This document shows positions 17,822 through 25,603 of a DNA stretch of 64,000 bases, piece by piece. Within the stretch, counting starts at the first letter, position 1. The number at the start of each line of letters is the position of its first letter. Origin of the DNA: Serratia odorifera (lineage in GTDB: Bacteria; Pseudomonadota; Gammaproteobacteria; Enterobacterales; Enterobacteriaceae); the NCBI RefSeq assembly GCF_900635445.1, contig NZ_LR134117.1:248001-312000 (forward strand), in the 5' to 3' direction. The translations under genes were made by a program, and so were the position numbers. Under the pieces are notes generated by a model. The model was not told the origin of the DNA, made no database searches, and was given only the letters and a program-made list of their open reading frames with translations.

Positions 17822-18301
17822 ATGAAGATAACGTTATCCCCAACTGCGGCTGAAATGTCACCTGGCGAACAACGTACCATCCGACGCGCCCTGAACCTGC
17901 TGGCAAAACAGTTGCGGGAGCCCGGAGTGGCGTTCACCTCCACCAGCGTGACCCGCGACTGGTTGCGCCTGCATCTGACCGGGCTGGAACGTGAAATATT
18001 CGTCGTGCTGTGGCTCGACAATCAAAACCGTCTGCTAGCTCAGGAGACGCTGTTTACCGGCACCATCAACAGTACCACCGTTCACCCCCGTGAGTTGGTG
18101 AAGTCTGCCATGAAGCACAATGCGGCGAGTGCCGTACTGGCGCACAATCATCCGTCCCAGTTGGCCGAGCCCAGTCAGGCTGATCGACAAATCACCGACA
18201 GGATAAAGACGGCCCTGCAATTGGTTGATGTGAGAGTGGTGGATCACCTGGTTGTGGGTGGGCTCGATATCGTGTCATTTGCCGAACGTGGCTGGCTGTG
18301 A
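17822..18301 (+). CDS. RadC/YeeS-family JAB-domain protein
   Basis: 159 aa from ATG 17822. The JAMM metal site reads AHNHPSQLAEPSQAD (HxH, then S and D), preceded by the GTINSTTVHPRE segment typical of RadC-type proteins. CP4 islands carry YfjY, YeeS and YkfG in the same position after the antirestriction gene. Despite the name these proteins have no proven repair role; their function in islands is unknown. Confidence 0.92.
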   Translation: MKITLSPTAAEMSPGEQRTIRRALNLLAKQLREPGVAFTSTSVTRDWLRLHLTGLEREIFVVLWLDNQNRLLAQETLFTGTINSTTVHPRELVKSAMKHNAASAVLAHNHPSQLAEPSQADRQITDRIKTALQLVDVRVVDHLVVGGLDIVSFAERGWL

Positions 18302-18311
18302 TGAGGACAAA

Positions 18312-18632
18312 ATGATCACCACTACACCGCTTTTACGTTTTGGTCTGCAATGCAGTTCGGCCCATATCAGCGAGGACGACAATACGGTGCTGTACCGGAT
18401 CTCCCACTGTCAGGATGAATTCAGCGACGGTGAATGGATCTCGTTTTCGGGCACCGGCTATCTGCTGAGATTGGATGCGTGGACCCACCCGGTATTGCAA
18501 CTCAAACGGCTGGGACTTTCCAAAACCTGTCGCCGGTTGGTCACCACGCTGATGAAACGCCATCAACTGAGTTACCTGCATATTGATGCCCTGGGTGAGG
18601 TGTTGCCCGGCTTTACCACCTTCGACTGGTAA
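18312..18632 (+). CDS. Hypothetical protein, island-specific
   Basis: 106 aa from ATG 18312, 10 bp after the radC stop. I recognise no family. It is soluble, with two cysteines near residue 13 and residue 33 and a basic C-terminal helix (RRLVTTLMKRHQL). E. coli islands have a small DUF987 gene at this point; this protein is longer and does not look like DUF987. Codon use matches the flanking island genes and the spacing suggests co-transcription with radC. Confidence 0.65.
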   Translation: MITTTPLLRFGLQCSSAHISEDDNTVLYRISHCQDEFSDGEWISFSGTGYLLRLDAWTHPVLQLKRLGLSKTCRRLVTTLMKRHQLSYLHIDALGEVLPGFTTFDW

Positions 18633-18687
18633 TACCCTCCAAGTTTCGCCTTCGCATTATCTCTTTCATTTCAAAGGACACTTTCTC

Positions 18688-19170
18688 ATGAACACGAGCC
18701 TATCGCCCGTGCCTGGCGTATTCCATTTTCTCCAGCACAACAACGTGACATCGCAAGACTGGCAAGCCTTATGCCAGGCGATTACCGCCGCTTACCAGCA
18801 ACTGTGTCAACACCCCGACACGCTGGGTTTAACCACCACGCCGGTTATCTGTGAATACACTGGCAACCGCCTGTATAGATTCGACGACAGCCTGATGGGA
18901 TTGGGCATGATCGACTTTAACGGTGAGCGGGCTACCCATCAGGCAGGCGATCCGTTCATTCTCTACCAGCGCCAGACACCCTATACCCTGATCCGCTGCG
19001 ATACGCGAGGCTATCCCTACCAGTGGCTGGTCATGGCTGCACTGTTGTTGGCCAATACGCAGTGCCCCACTACCTGGACGATTGAATCTGATGTCCCCGT
19101 GAAGCAGTGGCGGAAAGTCGCTCATTGGCTGACCCACTACTGCCAGCTACCGGTTTCCCCACTTTCTTAA
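18688..19170 (+). CDS. Hypothetical protein, island-specific
   Basis: 160 aa from ATG 18688, behind an AAAGGA ribosome-binding site. No family recognised. Aromatic- and proline-rich, soluble, no signal peptide, several cysteines. It stops 12 bp before the CbtA-type toxin gene, where E. coli islands keep the antitoxin. Because of that place it could influence the toxin, but there is no sequence resemblance to CbeA/YfjZ. Confidence 0.65.
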   Translation: MNTSLSPVPGVFHFLQHNNVTSQDWQALCQAITAAYQQLCQHPDTLGLTTTPVICEYTGNRLYRFDDSLMGLGMIDFNGERATHQAGDPFILYQRQTPYTLIRCDTRGYPYQWLVMAALLLANTQCPTTWTIESDVPVKQWRKVAHWLTHYCQLPVSPLS

Positions 19171-19182
19171 GGAGTTGCTCGT

Positions 19183-19518
19183 ATGAAAACCCTCGACAAA
19201 ATACCCCGCATCACGCCCAGCGCCAACCAAGCACGAACTGAATACCAGCAACTACTCGCCTGGTTGCTAGCTCACTGTTACGGTCTGGAACTCAACGATA
19301 CGCCGTATCACGACGAACAGGCTATTGCCAAACAGATTGAGCATGGCATCACGGTAAGGGAAACCGTCAACGAACTGGTGGAGAAATTTGACTTGGTACG
19401 CATTGATCGCCCCGGTTTCAGCCTGATGGCACAAGACCCGCTGTTGAACGGTGGGGATATGTTACGCGCCCGCAGTGCGCTGGGTTTGCGAAGCCCGGTC
19501 AATCGTCGCCTCACCTGA
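19183..19518 (+). CDS. CbtA/YkfI-family toxin of type IV toxin-antitoxin system
   Basis: 111 aa, close to E. coli CbtA (YeeV): YGLELNDTPYHDEQAI, EHGITVRETVNELVEKFDLV and RIDRPGFSLM. CbtA binds FtsZ and MreB and stops growth and division. The E. coli toxin is about 124 aa, so this one lacks the last dozen residues of the flexible tail. It precedes its antitoxin gene, the reverse of E. coli. The AAGGAG site 6 nt before the ATG is strong. Confidence 0.9.
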   Translation: MKTLDKIPRITPSANQARTEYQQLLAWLLAHCYGLELNDTPYHDEQAIAKQIEHGITVRETVNELVEKFDLVRIDRPGFSLMAQDPLLNGGDMLRARSALGLRSPVNRRLT

Positions 19519-19547
19519 TACAACGACAATCCATCACCTCTGCCTAC

Positions 19548-19569
19548 ACGCCAGCCTTGCCGCTGGCGT
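19548..19569 (+). promoter_or_regulatory. Hairpin between toxin and antitoxin genes
   Basis: ACGCCAGC (19548-19555) pairs perfectly with GCTGGCGT (19562-19569) around a 6-nt loop. Only a poor T tract (TGTGCTTTCT) follows. It could partly terminate toxin transcripts or protect mRNA ends. Confidence 0.55.
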
Positions 19570-19593
19570 TGTGCTTTCTAAGGATAATTAACG

Positions 19594-19965
19594 ATGAAAG
19601 ACACCGATAACCAGACAAACCTGAATACCCACAACGACATCACCCCGATCTGGGGCCTGCAATCCGCTATCACGCCACGCCTGGGAGCCAGGTTGGTCCA
19701 GCAGGGTAATCACCTGCATTTTCTAGCTGACCGAGCTGGTTTGGTTGGCACATTCGATTCTGATGCTCTCCAAATGCTTGATACCGCTTTTCCTGTGTTG
19801 ATTGAGCAGTTGGAGGTCCGGTTGCGCTCCGGTGAGCTAGATCAGCGTCGTCAGCATTGCGTCACTGTCCAGCATGCTGGCTTTACCTGTGAAGCGGATA
19901 CGTTGGGCAGTTTTGGCCATGTCTATATTGCGGTCTATCAAACGACACCGTCCAACACGGTATAA
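19594..19965 (+). CDS. CbeA/YeeU-family antitoxin
   Basis: 123 aa, similar to CbeA, YfjZ and YafW: PIWGLQSAITPRLGARLVQQ, NHLHFLADRAGL and HVYIAVYQT. CbeA counters CbtA by stabilising FtsZ and MreB filaments rather than by binding the toxin. The gene lies 75 bp downstream of the toxin gene, separated by a hairpin, with an AAGGAT ribosome-binding site. Confidence 0.9.
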   Translation: MKDTDNQTNLNTHNDITPIWGLQSAITPRLGARLVQQGNHLHFLADRAGLVGTFDSDALQMLDTAFPVLIEQLEVRLRSGELDQRRQHCVTVQHAGFTCEADTLGSFGHVYIAVYQTTPSNTV

Positions 19966-20002
19966 GCAGTAATCACTCACACTCCCTCAACCTTTTAGTC
20001 CT

Positions 20003-20031
20003 GCCTGCGATGATGCAGGCATTTTGTTTTT
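20003..20031 (+). terminator. Hairpin and T tract between antitoxin and DUF4942 gene
   Basis: GCCTGC (20003-20008) pairs with GCAGGC (20015-20020) over a 6-nt loop, followed by ATTTTGTTTTT. It ends 13 bp before the next ATG, so the ribosome-binding site overlaps the end of the T tract. Confidence 0.75.
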
Positions 20032-20044
20032 AAGGAACTCAGCG

Positions 20045-20902
20045 ATGCCAACCACATTGAATGCAATCATTGAACCCGAAATTCTTACCGGCCATACTGA
20101 AGTGATTTGCTCCACCAGCATTGAACGTATCGTTACTGGTCGTAATGCCGCACTGGAACAGATCAAAGCCCTTATTCACCAGCTTGAGAATATCTCGGCC
20201 ATCACCAGCAGTATTGGCGGTGGAGTGGCAAGAGATTGGGCCATGCGACAAGATTTCCGCTGCGGTTGCTGGCTGATGGAAAAAGCAGAAACGGCCATGC
20301 CAGTTATCACCCGCAATTTTGATCGCGATATATGGCGGGATCTGATGAAGCGCTCCGGCATGCTGAGTTTGATGGACGCCCAAGCCCGTGACCAGTGGTA
20401 CAAAAACCTGGAAGGGGATACTATTCCTACCATTAGCGAAGCCAACATACTCAGTACCTTTGAGCACCTGCATCAGAGCAAAGATGAAGTATTTGAGCGA
20501 GGGGTGATCAACGTCTTCAAGTCGCTATCTTGGGATTACAAAAGCAACCATCCCTGCAAATTTGGCAAGAAGGTGATCGTCAACAGTTTGGTGAGTTACA
20601 ACCAATGGGGATTTACGCTAAATCACAGTTACCGGCGGGATCAATTGGCCGATCTTGAACGGATGTTGTTCCTGTTGGAGGGCAAAGCGATACCGGATAA
20701 TCGGAGGGATGTCACCGCTCGGCTGTATGATCATATCAGTGCCCACCGACTGAGGGCGGAGATTTATGAAGATGAGTATTTTTCGATAAAATACTTTATG
20801 AAGGGGTCAGCGCACCTGACATTTAAGAAACCGGCGTTGATTGATAAGATGAACGATATCGTCGCAAAACACTATCCAAGGATGCTAGCCACTTCACGAT
20901 AA
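20045..20902 (+). CDS. DUF4942-domain protein
   Basis: 285 aa from ATG 20045. Features typical of DUF4942 are FERGVINVFKSLSWDYKSNH, KFGKKVIVNSLVSY and the C-terminal SIKYFMKGSAHLTFKKPALI. Such proteins commonly follow CbtA-type toxin genes in enterobacterial islands; their role is unknown, and the last motif has been compared with DNA methyltransferase-like sequences. It is the last island gene before the tRNA. Confidence 0.82.
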   Translation: MPTTLNAIIEPEILTGHTEVICSTSIERIVTGRNAALEQIKALIHQLENISAITSSIGGGVARDWAMRQDFRCGCWLMEKAETAMPVITRNFDRDIWRDLMKRSGMLSLMDAQARDQWYKNLEGDTIPTISEANILSTFEHLHQSKDEVFERGVINVFKSLSWDYKSNHPCKFGKKVIVNSLVSYNQWGFTLNHSYRRDQLADLERMLFLLEGKAIPDNRRDVTARLYDHISAHRLRAEIYEDEYFSIKYFMKGSAHLTFKKPALIDKMNDIVAKHYPRMLATSR

Positions 20903-21002
20903 TGTTGATTTGCGTCGATAAAATTTACTTACACCAGCCGTTACATAAATTTTATCACTTGTAACTGCCGTTGACGAGTTTATCGTAAGTTATTGATTTT
21001 TA
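20903..21002. other. Island end beside tRNA, repeat-rich (attachment region)
   Basis: Perfect 11-bp inverted repeat GATAAAATTTA/TAAATTTTATC at 20917-20927 and 20946-20956. Two near-direct repeats of the form ACTT-N6-GCCGTT occur at about 20927-20942 and 20957-20972. Repeats of this kind next to a tRNA 3' end resemble arm-type binding sites of tyrosine integrases. No terminator for the tRNA is visible. Confidence 0.45.
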
Positions 21003-21079
21003 TGGTACGCCCTACAGGGCTCGAACCTGTGACCTACGGCTTAGAAGGCCGTTGCTCTATCCAACTGAGCTAAGGGCGC
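21003..21079 (-). tRNA. argU: tRNA-Arg (anticodon UCU)
   Basis: 77 nt with encoded CCA. The read strand begins GCGCCCTTAGCTCAGTTGG, the anticodon arm reads CGGCC-TTCTAAG-CCG and the T arm is GGTTCGAGCC. The acceptor closes with a G1-U72 wobble pair instead of the G-C of E. coli argU. The neighbour folD is the same as at E. coli argU. The tRNA 3' end abuts the island, so this end may have been supplied by the island at integration. Confidence 0.95.
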
Positions 21080-21112
21080 ATGTGGGATGCGGCAACCGAA
21101 GTTGCGGGTTGG

Positions 21113-21140
21113 ATTATACGGTCAGAGGTTGTTGAGTCAA
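21113..21140 (-). promoter_or_regulatory. Promoter of tRNA-Arg
   Basis: On the minus strand TTGACT (21140-21135) and TATAAT (21118-21113) are separated by 16 bp, about 34 bp upstream of the tRNA 5' end. The -10 box is perfect. The rest of 21080-21400 is the divergent tRNA/folD control region and shows no gene. Confidence 0.8.
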
Positions 21141-21400
21141 TGCCTTTTCATAACCTCGCCGCGCCAAGCGCGCCTTATGCTGATTTTTCATCCAGCGCAA
21201 TGGCTTACCAGCCGCTATCTGGCCGTGCGCCGTGATATTTTGCCGCCGGCAACCCACACAAGCCGGCAAAAAATGCCCGGGATGGGAGCGTTTCATCCGC
21301 AGTAAACGATGCATATCCTGATTCAGCGCCTGACAGCGCGCTCAGCTTCTGACAAAATAGCCGCATCCCCGCTTTTCTTATTTGATGGATTTCCACACCG

Positions 21401-22267
21401 ATGGCAGCAAAGATTATTGATGGTAAAACGATTGCGCAGCAGGTTAGAAACGAAGTGGCTGAGCAAGTTAAACAACGTCTGGACGCGGGTAAACGCGCGC
21501 CTGGCCTGGCAGTAGTGCTGGTTGGCGAGAACCCGGCCTCGCAAATTTACGTTGCCAGCAAGCGACGTGCCTGTGAAGAAGTGGGTTTTGTTTCCCGCTC
21601 TTACGATCTGCCGGCTTCCACCAGCGAAGCCGAACTGCTGAAGTTGATCGACCAACTGAATGTCGACGGCGACATCGACGGTATTCTGGTACAGCTGCCG
21701 CTGCCGGCCGGTATTGATAATGTCAAAGTGCTGGAACGCATCAATCCGGACAAAGACGTCGACGGCTTCCATCCCTACAACGTCGGCCGCCTGTGTCAGC
21801 GTGCCCCCAAGCTGCGCCCCTGCACCCCACGTGGCATCGTTACGCTGCTGGAACGCTACAATATCGATACCTACGGCCTGAATGCCGTGGTGGTCGGCGC
21901 ATCCAACATCGTCGGTCGACCGATGAGCATGGAATTGCTGCTGGCCGGTTGCACCACCACCGTTACCCACCGCTTCACCAAGAACCTGCGTCACCACGTC
22001 GAGAACGCCAATCTGCTGGTGGTGGCGGTGGGCAAACCGGGCTTTATTCCCGGCGACTGGATCAAGCCGGGCGCGATCGTCATTGATGTCGGCATCAACC
22101 GCCTGGAAAGCGGCAAAGTGGTCGGCGACGTAGAATTTGACGTTGCCAGCCAGCGTGCGGCCTACATCACGCCAGTGCCGGGTGGCGTCGGCCCGATGAC
22201 CGTTGCTACACTGATCCAGAATACCTTGCAGGCCTGCGAGGAATACCATGACGTTCAACCTAAATAA
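21401..22267 (+). CDS. folD: Methylenetetrahydrofolate dehydrogenase/cyclohydrolase
   Basis: 288 aa, normal length. Interconverts 5,10-methylene-THF and 10-formyl-THF (NADP-dependent dehydrogenase plus cyclohydrolase) and feeds purine and formyl-Met-tRNA synthesis. Seen: YVASKRRACEEVG with the catalytic Lys, DGILVQLPLPAGI and the nucleotide loop VVGASNIVGRPM. Followed after 10 bp by ybcJ, as in E. coli. Confidence 0.98.
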   Translation: MAAKIIDGKTIAQQVRNEVAEQVKQRLDAGKRAPGLAVVLVGENPASQIYVASKRRACEEVGFVSRSYDLPASTSEAELLKLIDQLNVDGDIDGILVQLPLPAGIDNVKVLERINPDKDVDGFHPYNVGRLCQRAPKLRPCTPRGIVTLLERYNIDTYGLNAVVVGASNIVGRPMSMELLLAGCTTTVTHRFTKNLRHHVENANLLVVAVGKPGFIPGDWIKPGAIVIDVGINRLESGKVVGDVEFDVASQRAAYITPVPGGVGPMTVATLIQNTLQACEEYHDVQPK

Positions 22268-22277
22268 GTAAGGCAGT

Positions 22278-22490
22278 ATGGAAATTTTTAATCTGGAAAG
22301 TCACCCTCACGTCGAACTGTGCGATCTGCTGAAGTTTCAGGGCTGGTGCGAAAGCGGCGGTGCCGCCAAAGAAGTCATCGCCGAAGGGTTGGTGAAGGTT
22401 GATGGCAAGGTGGAAACGCGTAAACGCTGCAAGATCGTTGCCGACCAGGTGGTCGAATTCGCCGGCAGTAAAGTGACGGTAAAACCCTGA
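22278..22490 (+). CDS. ybcJ: S4-like RNA-binding protein YbcJ
   Basis: 70 aa small S4-domain protein: HVELCDLLKFQGWCESGGAA and EGLVKVDGKVETRKRCKI. Thought to bind RNA; exact target unknown. Lies 10 bp behind folD and ends at a bidirectional terminator. Confidence 0.93.
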   Translation: MEIFNLESHPHVELCDLLKFQGWCESGGAAKEVIAEGLVKVDGKVETRKRCKIVADQVVEFAGSKVTVKP

Positions 22491-22502
22491 ACACGGTCAA
22501 GT

Positions 22503-22529
22503 AAAAAAGGCGCCTGAGGCGCCTTTTTT
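22503..22529. terminator. Bidirectional terminator, ybcJ / cysS
   Basis: AAAAAAGGCGCC, loop TGA, GGCGCCTTTTTT. Perfect stem with A and T runs on both sides, between convergent ybcJ and cysS. Confidence 0.93.
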
Positions 22530-22544
22530 ATTACCGAGACAAAC

Positions 22545-23930
22545 TTACTTACGCCGCCAGGTGGTGCCCTGCGGGCCATCTTCCAGCACGATACCCATTT
22601 CGTTCAGGCGATCGCGCGCGGCATCCGCCAGCGCCCAGTCTTTGGATTTGCGCGCATCGTTACGCTGTTTGATCAACGCCTCGATTTCCGCCACTTCTCC
22701 GTCGTCGGCCTGTGCACCGCTTTGCAGAAACGCTTCCGGTTCTTGTTGCAGCAGGCCGAGCACCTTGGCCAGTTTACGCAATTCCGCCGCCATTGCGTTA
22801 GCGGCCGCCATGTCTTCGTTCTTCAAACGGTTCACTTCACGCGCCAGATCAAACAGGGCGGAATAGGCTTCCGGCGTGTTGAAGTCATCATCCATCGCTT
22901 CACGAAAACGGGCCTCGAACTCGGCGCCACCGTCAGGAGTCGCCAACGGATCGGTACCGCGCAGCGCGGTGTACAAGCGCTCCAGCGATGCACGCGCCTG
23001 CTTGAGGTTCTCTTCGCTGTAGTTCAGTTGGCTGCGATAGTGGCCGGACATCAGGAAGTAACGCACGGTTTCTGCGTCGTAATAGCCCAATACGTCGCGA
23101 ATGGTGAAGAAGTTGTTCAACGACTTGGACATCTTCTCTTTGTCGATCATCACCATGCCGGAGTGCATCCAGTAATTGACGTATGGACCGTCATGGGCGC
23201 AGCTGGACTGGGCGATTTCGTTTTCGTGGTGCGGGAACATCAGATCCGAACCACCACCATGGATATCGAAATGGGTACCGAGCTGCTTGCAGTTCATCGC
23301 CGAACATTCGATGTGCCAGCCAGGACGGCCAGCGCCCCACGGCGACTGCCAGCTCGGCTCGCCCGGCTTGGACATTTTCCACAACACGAAATCCATCGGG
23401 TTACGCTTGACGTCGTCAACCTCAACGCGCGCACCGGCCTGCAACTGGTCCAAATCCTGGCGCGACAACAGGCCGTAATCCGCATCGCTGTCGATGGCGA
23501 ACATCACGTCACCGTTGCTGGCGACATAGGCGTGACCGCGAGCGATCAAACGCTCGGTGAGCTCGATGATCTCGGCGATATGCTGTGTGGCTCGCGGTTC
23601 CAGATCCGGACGTTCGATCAGCAGCGCATCAAAATCGGCGTGCATTTCTGCCAGCATGCGACCGGTCAGTTGATCGCAGGTTTCACCGTTTTCCGCCGCA
23701 CGGCGGATGATTTTGTCGTCAACGTCGGTCACGTTGCGCACGTAATTCAGATCGTAACCGAGGTAACGCAGATAACGCGCTACTACGTCGAAAGCAACAA
23801 AGGTACGCCCGTGGCCAATGTGGCACAGGTCATAAATGGTTACCCCGCACACATACATACCGACTTTTCCGGCATGAATAGGTTTGAATTCCTCTTTTTG
23901 ACGACTCAGGGTATTAAAAATCTTTAGCAT
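22545..23930 (-). CDS. cysS: Cysteinyl-tRNA synthetase
   Basis: 461 aa, normal length. Charges tRNA-Cys. Seen: class I motifs HIGH (LCHIGHGRTF) and KMSKS (DKEKMSKSLNNFF), with zinc ligands including C28 (YVCGVTIYDLC), the Cys in HIECSAM and the following H. The C-terminal anticodon region ends GIVLEDGPQGTTWRRK. Divergent from ppiB. Confidence 0.98.
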   Translation of the reverse strand: MLKIFNTLSRQKEEFKPIHAGKVGMYVCGVTIYDLCHIGHGRTFVAFDVVARYLRYLGYDLNYVRNVTDVDDKIIRRAAENGETCDQLTGRMLAEMHADFDALLIERPDLEPRATQHIAEIIELTERLIARGHAYVASNGDVMFAIDSDADYGLLSRQDLDQLQAGARVEVDDVKRNPMDFVLWKMSKPGEPSWQSPWGAGRPGWHIECSAMNCKQLGTHFDIHGGGSDLMFPHHENEIAQSSCAHDGPYVNYWMHSGMVMIDKEKMSKSLNNFFTIRDVLGYYDAETVRYFLMSGHYRSQLNYSEENLKQARASLERLYTALRGTDPLATPDGGAEFEARFREAMDDDFNTPEAYSALFDLAREVNRLKNEDMAAANAMAAELRKLAKVLGLLQQEPEAFLQSGAQADDGEVAEIEALIKQRNDARKSKDWALADAARDRLNEMGIVLEDGPQGTTWRRK

Positions 23931-24209
23931 CGGGACATTCCGTGGTGTGCGTAGTAACAGTATTAATAACAGGGATCAGCGTATTGAACCGCGAAGGCCG
24001 ATCTAATGCAAGGTCAAGGCCAAGGTTTGCGCTGGCGGGCGACAGAAACCTGCGATCTGGTTGATGAGTTATAACATAACATCCCCGTTTGTGGCGACGG
24101 CGTGTCCGGTTGCCGCTACTGACTCGCCAAAGGAGATATGTTATAAGGTCGTTCTGATTGTTCACACCTGTTTTGTGGCATCTCACTTCATCTTGTTAGG
24201 ATTAAAACT

Positions 24210-24704
24210 ATGGTTACTTTCCACACCAATCACGGCGACATCGTCATCAACACCTTCGCTGACAAAGCACCGGTCACCGTTGAAAACTTCCTGAACTACT
24301 GCCGCGCTGGTTTCTACGACAACACCATTTTCCACCGTGTTATCAATGGCTTTATGATTCAAGGCGGTGGTTTTGAACCTGGCATGAACCAGAAAAGCAC
24401 CCAGTCGCCAATCAACAACGAAGCCAACAACGGCCTGAAAAATACCGTTGGCACCCTGGCGATGGCGCGCACCAACGATCCGCACTCCGCTACCGCGCAG
24501 TTCTTCATCAACGTGGCAGACAATGATTTCCTGAACTTCCGCGGCGAGAACGCACAGGGTTGGGGTTACTGCGTATTTGCCGAAGTGGTTGAAGGCATGG
24601 ACGTGGTCAATAAAATCAAAGGTGTGAAAACCGGCCGCAGCGGCATGCACCAGGACGTGCCGGTAGAAGACGTGGTGATCACCAGCGTTACCGTCAGCGA
24701 GTAA
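24210..24704 (+). CDS. ppiB: Cytoplasmic peptidyl-prolyl isomerase B (cyclophilin)
   Basis: 164 aa cyclophilin without signal peptide. Active-site words FHRVINGFMIQGG (catalytic Arg) and ATAQFFINVADNDF. Speeds proline isomerisation during folding. Followed after 10 bp by lpxH, so probably co-transcribed. Confidence 0.97.
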   Translation: MVTFHTNHGDIVINTFADKAPVTVENFLNYCRAGFYDNTIFHRVINGFMIQGGGFEPGMNQKSTQSPINNEANNGLKNTVGTLAMARTNDPHSATAQFFINVADNDFLNFRGENAQGWGYCVFAEVVEGMDVVNKIKGVKTGRSGMHQDVPVEDVVITSVTVSE

Positions 24705-24714
24705 TCGCGGCGGC

Positions 24715-25437
24715 ATGAGCACGCTGTTTATCGCAGACTTGCATCTATGCGCACAGGAACCGGCAATTACTGCCGGTTTTCTGCGTTTTTTACAGCGAGA
24801 AGCCATTCAGGCAGAAGCGCTCTACATTCTTGGCGATCTGTTTGAAGCCTGGATTGGCGACGACGATCCCGAACCACTGCACGCTGAAATCGCCGCCGCC
24901 TTGAAAGCGCTGCAACAGGCTGGCGTCCCGTGCTATTTCATCCACGGCAACCGTGATTTTCTGCTCGGCAAACGCTTTGCCAACGCCAGCGGCATGACGC
25001 TACTGCCGGAACAGCAGGTGGTGGAGCTGTACGGTCGACGGATACTGATCCTGCACGGCGATACCCTGTGCACCGACGATCTGCCCTATCAAAAGTTTCG
25101 CCGTCGGGTACATAACCCGCTGATCCAGAAACTGTTCCTGGCGATGCCTTTACGCTGGCGCCTGAAGATCGCCGCCAATATGCGTGCGCGCAGCCAGCAA
25201 AGCAATCAGCATAAATCGCTGGACATCATGGACGTCAATCCACAGGCGGTTGAGCAGGCGATGGTGCAACATCAGGTACACTGGATGATCCATGGCCATA
25301 CCCACCGCCCTGCGGTGCATTCGTTGCAACTCGCCAACGGCAAAGCGCAGCGAGTGGTGCTTGGCGCCTGGCATCATCAAGGTTCGATGGTCAAGGTCAC
25401 CGCCGACGCCGTTGAGCTGATCCCATTCCCGTTCTGA
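24715..25437 (+). CDS. lpxH: UDP-2,3-diacylglucosamine pyrophosphatase LpxH
   Basis: 240 aa calcineurin-like phosphoesterase. Hydrolyses UDP-2,3-diacylglucosamine to lipid X in lipid A synthesis at the inner face of the membrane. Metal motifs: FIADLHL, GDLFEAWIGDD, HGNRDFLLG and HGHTHRP. Confidence 0.97.
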   Translation: MSTLFIADLHLCAQEPAITAGFLRFLQREAIQAEALYILGDLFEAWIGDDDPEPLHAEIAAALKALQQAGVPCYFIHGNRDFLLGKRFANASGMTLLPEQQVVELYGRRILILHGDTLCTDDLPYQKFRRRVHNPLIQKLFLAMPLRWRLKIAANMRARSQQSNQHKSLDIMDVNPQAVEQAMVQHQVHWMIHGHTHRPAVHSLQLANGKAQRVVLGAWHHQGSMVKVTADAVELIPFPF

Positions 25438-25493
25438 TTGCCACGCTGACGCTGTGCTAAAAATTTTAGCGCTTTTGACGGCGAAAAGCGGCC

Positions 25494-25509
25494 ACGCAAC
25501 CGTTTTCCT
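25494..25509. promoter_or_regulatory. PurR operator of purEK
   Basis: ACGCAACCGTTTTCCT, matching the PurR box form ACGCAAACGTTTNCNT and the sequence I recall from the E. coli purE promoter. About 95 bp before the purE start. Predicts repression by PurR with hypoxanthine or guanine. Confidence 0.85.
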
Positions 25510-25603
25510 CGCCGTGTACCCATGATATGCTCTACGCCCTCAAACGGCCTGCCTCCGCTGGCAACCGGCCGATGCGTGAACAATCTACAGGAGCCTTACA
25601 TCC

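Larger units (their letters stand above)
1..21002. mobile_element. Genomic island at tRNA-Arg, CP4-57-like (partial)
   Basis: Everything left of the tRNA-Arg gene is accessory. It contains a Gp2/YfjJ-like Rep, restriction and Sir2-HerA defence genes, two insertion sequences, a YfjP-like GTPase, a YfjR-like regulator, antirestriction and RadC proteins, a CbtA/CbeA pair and a DUF4942 protein. The gene series matches E. coli CP4-57/CP4-44 type islands. The tRNA 3' end faces the island, the usual arrangement for tyrosine-integrase elements. No integrase and no second attachment site are seen, so the left end must be outside the window. In E. coli K-12 the argU gene next to folD is also a prophage site (DLP12). 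Confidence 0.85.

Noticed and set aside
1..21002. Integrase gene of the island
   Set aside because: No tyrosine or serine recombinase is present; only IS transposases. It must lie outside the window or be lost.
21323..22258. 311-codon open frame on the minus strand
   Set aside because: Antisense to folD, which is unmistakable.
22722..23927. 401-codon open frame on the plus strand
   Set aside because: Antisense to cysS; no domain, composition of a shadow frame.
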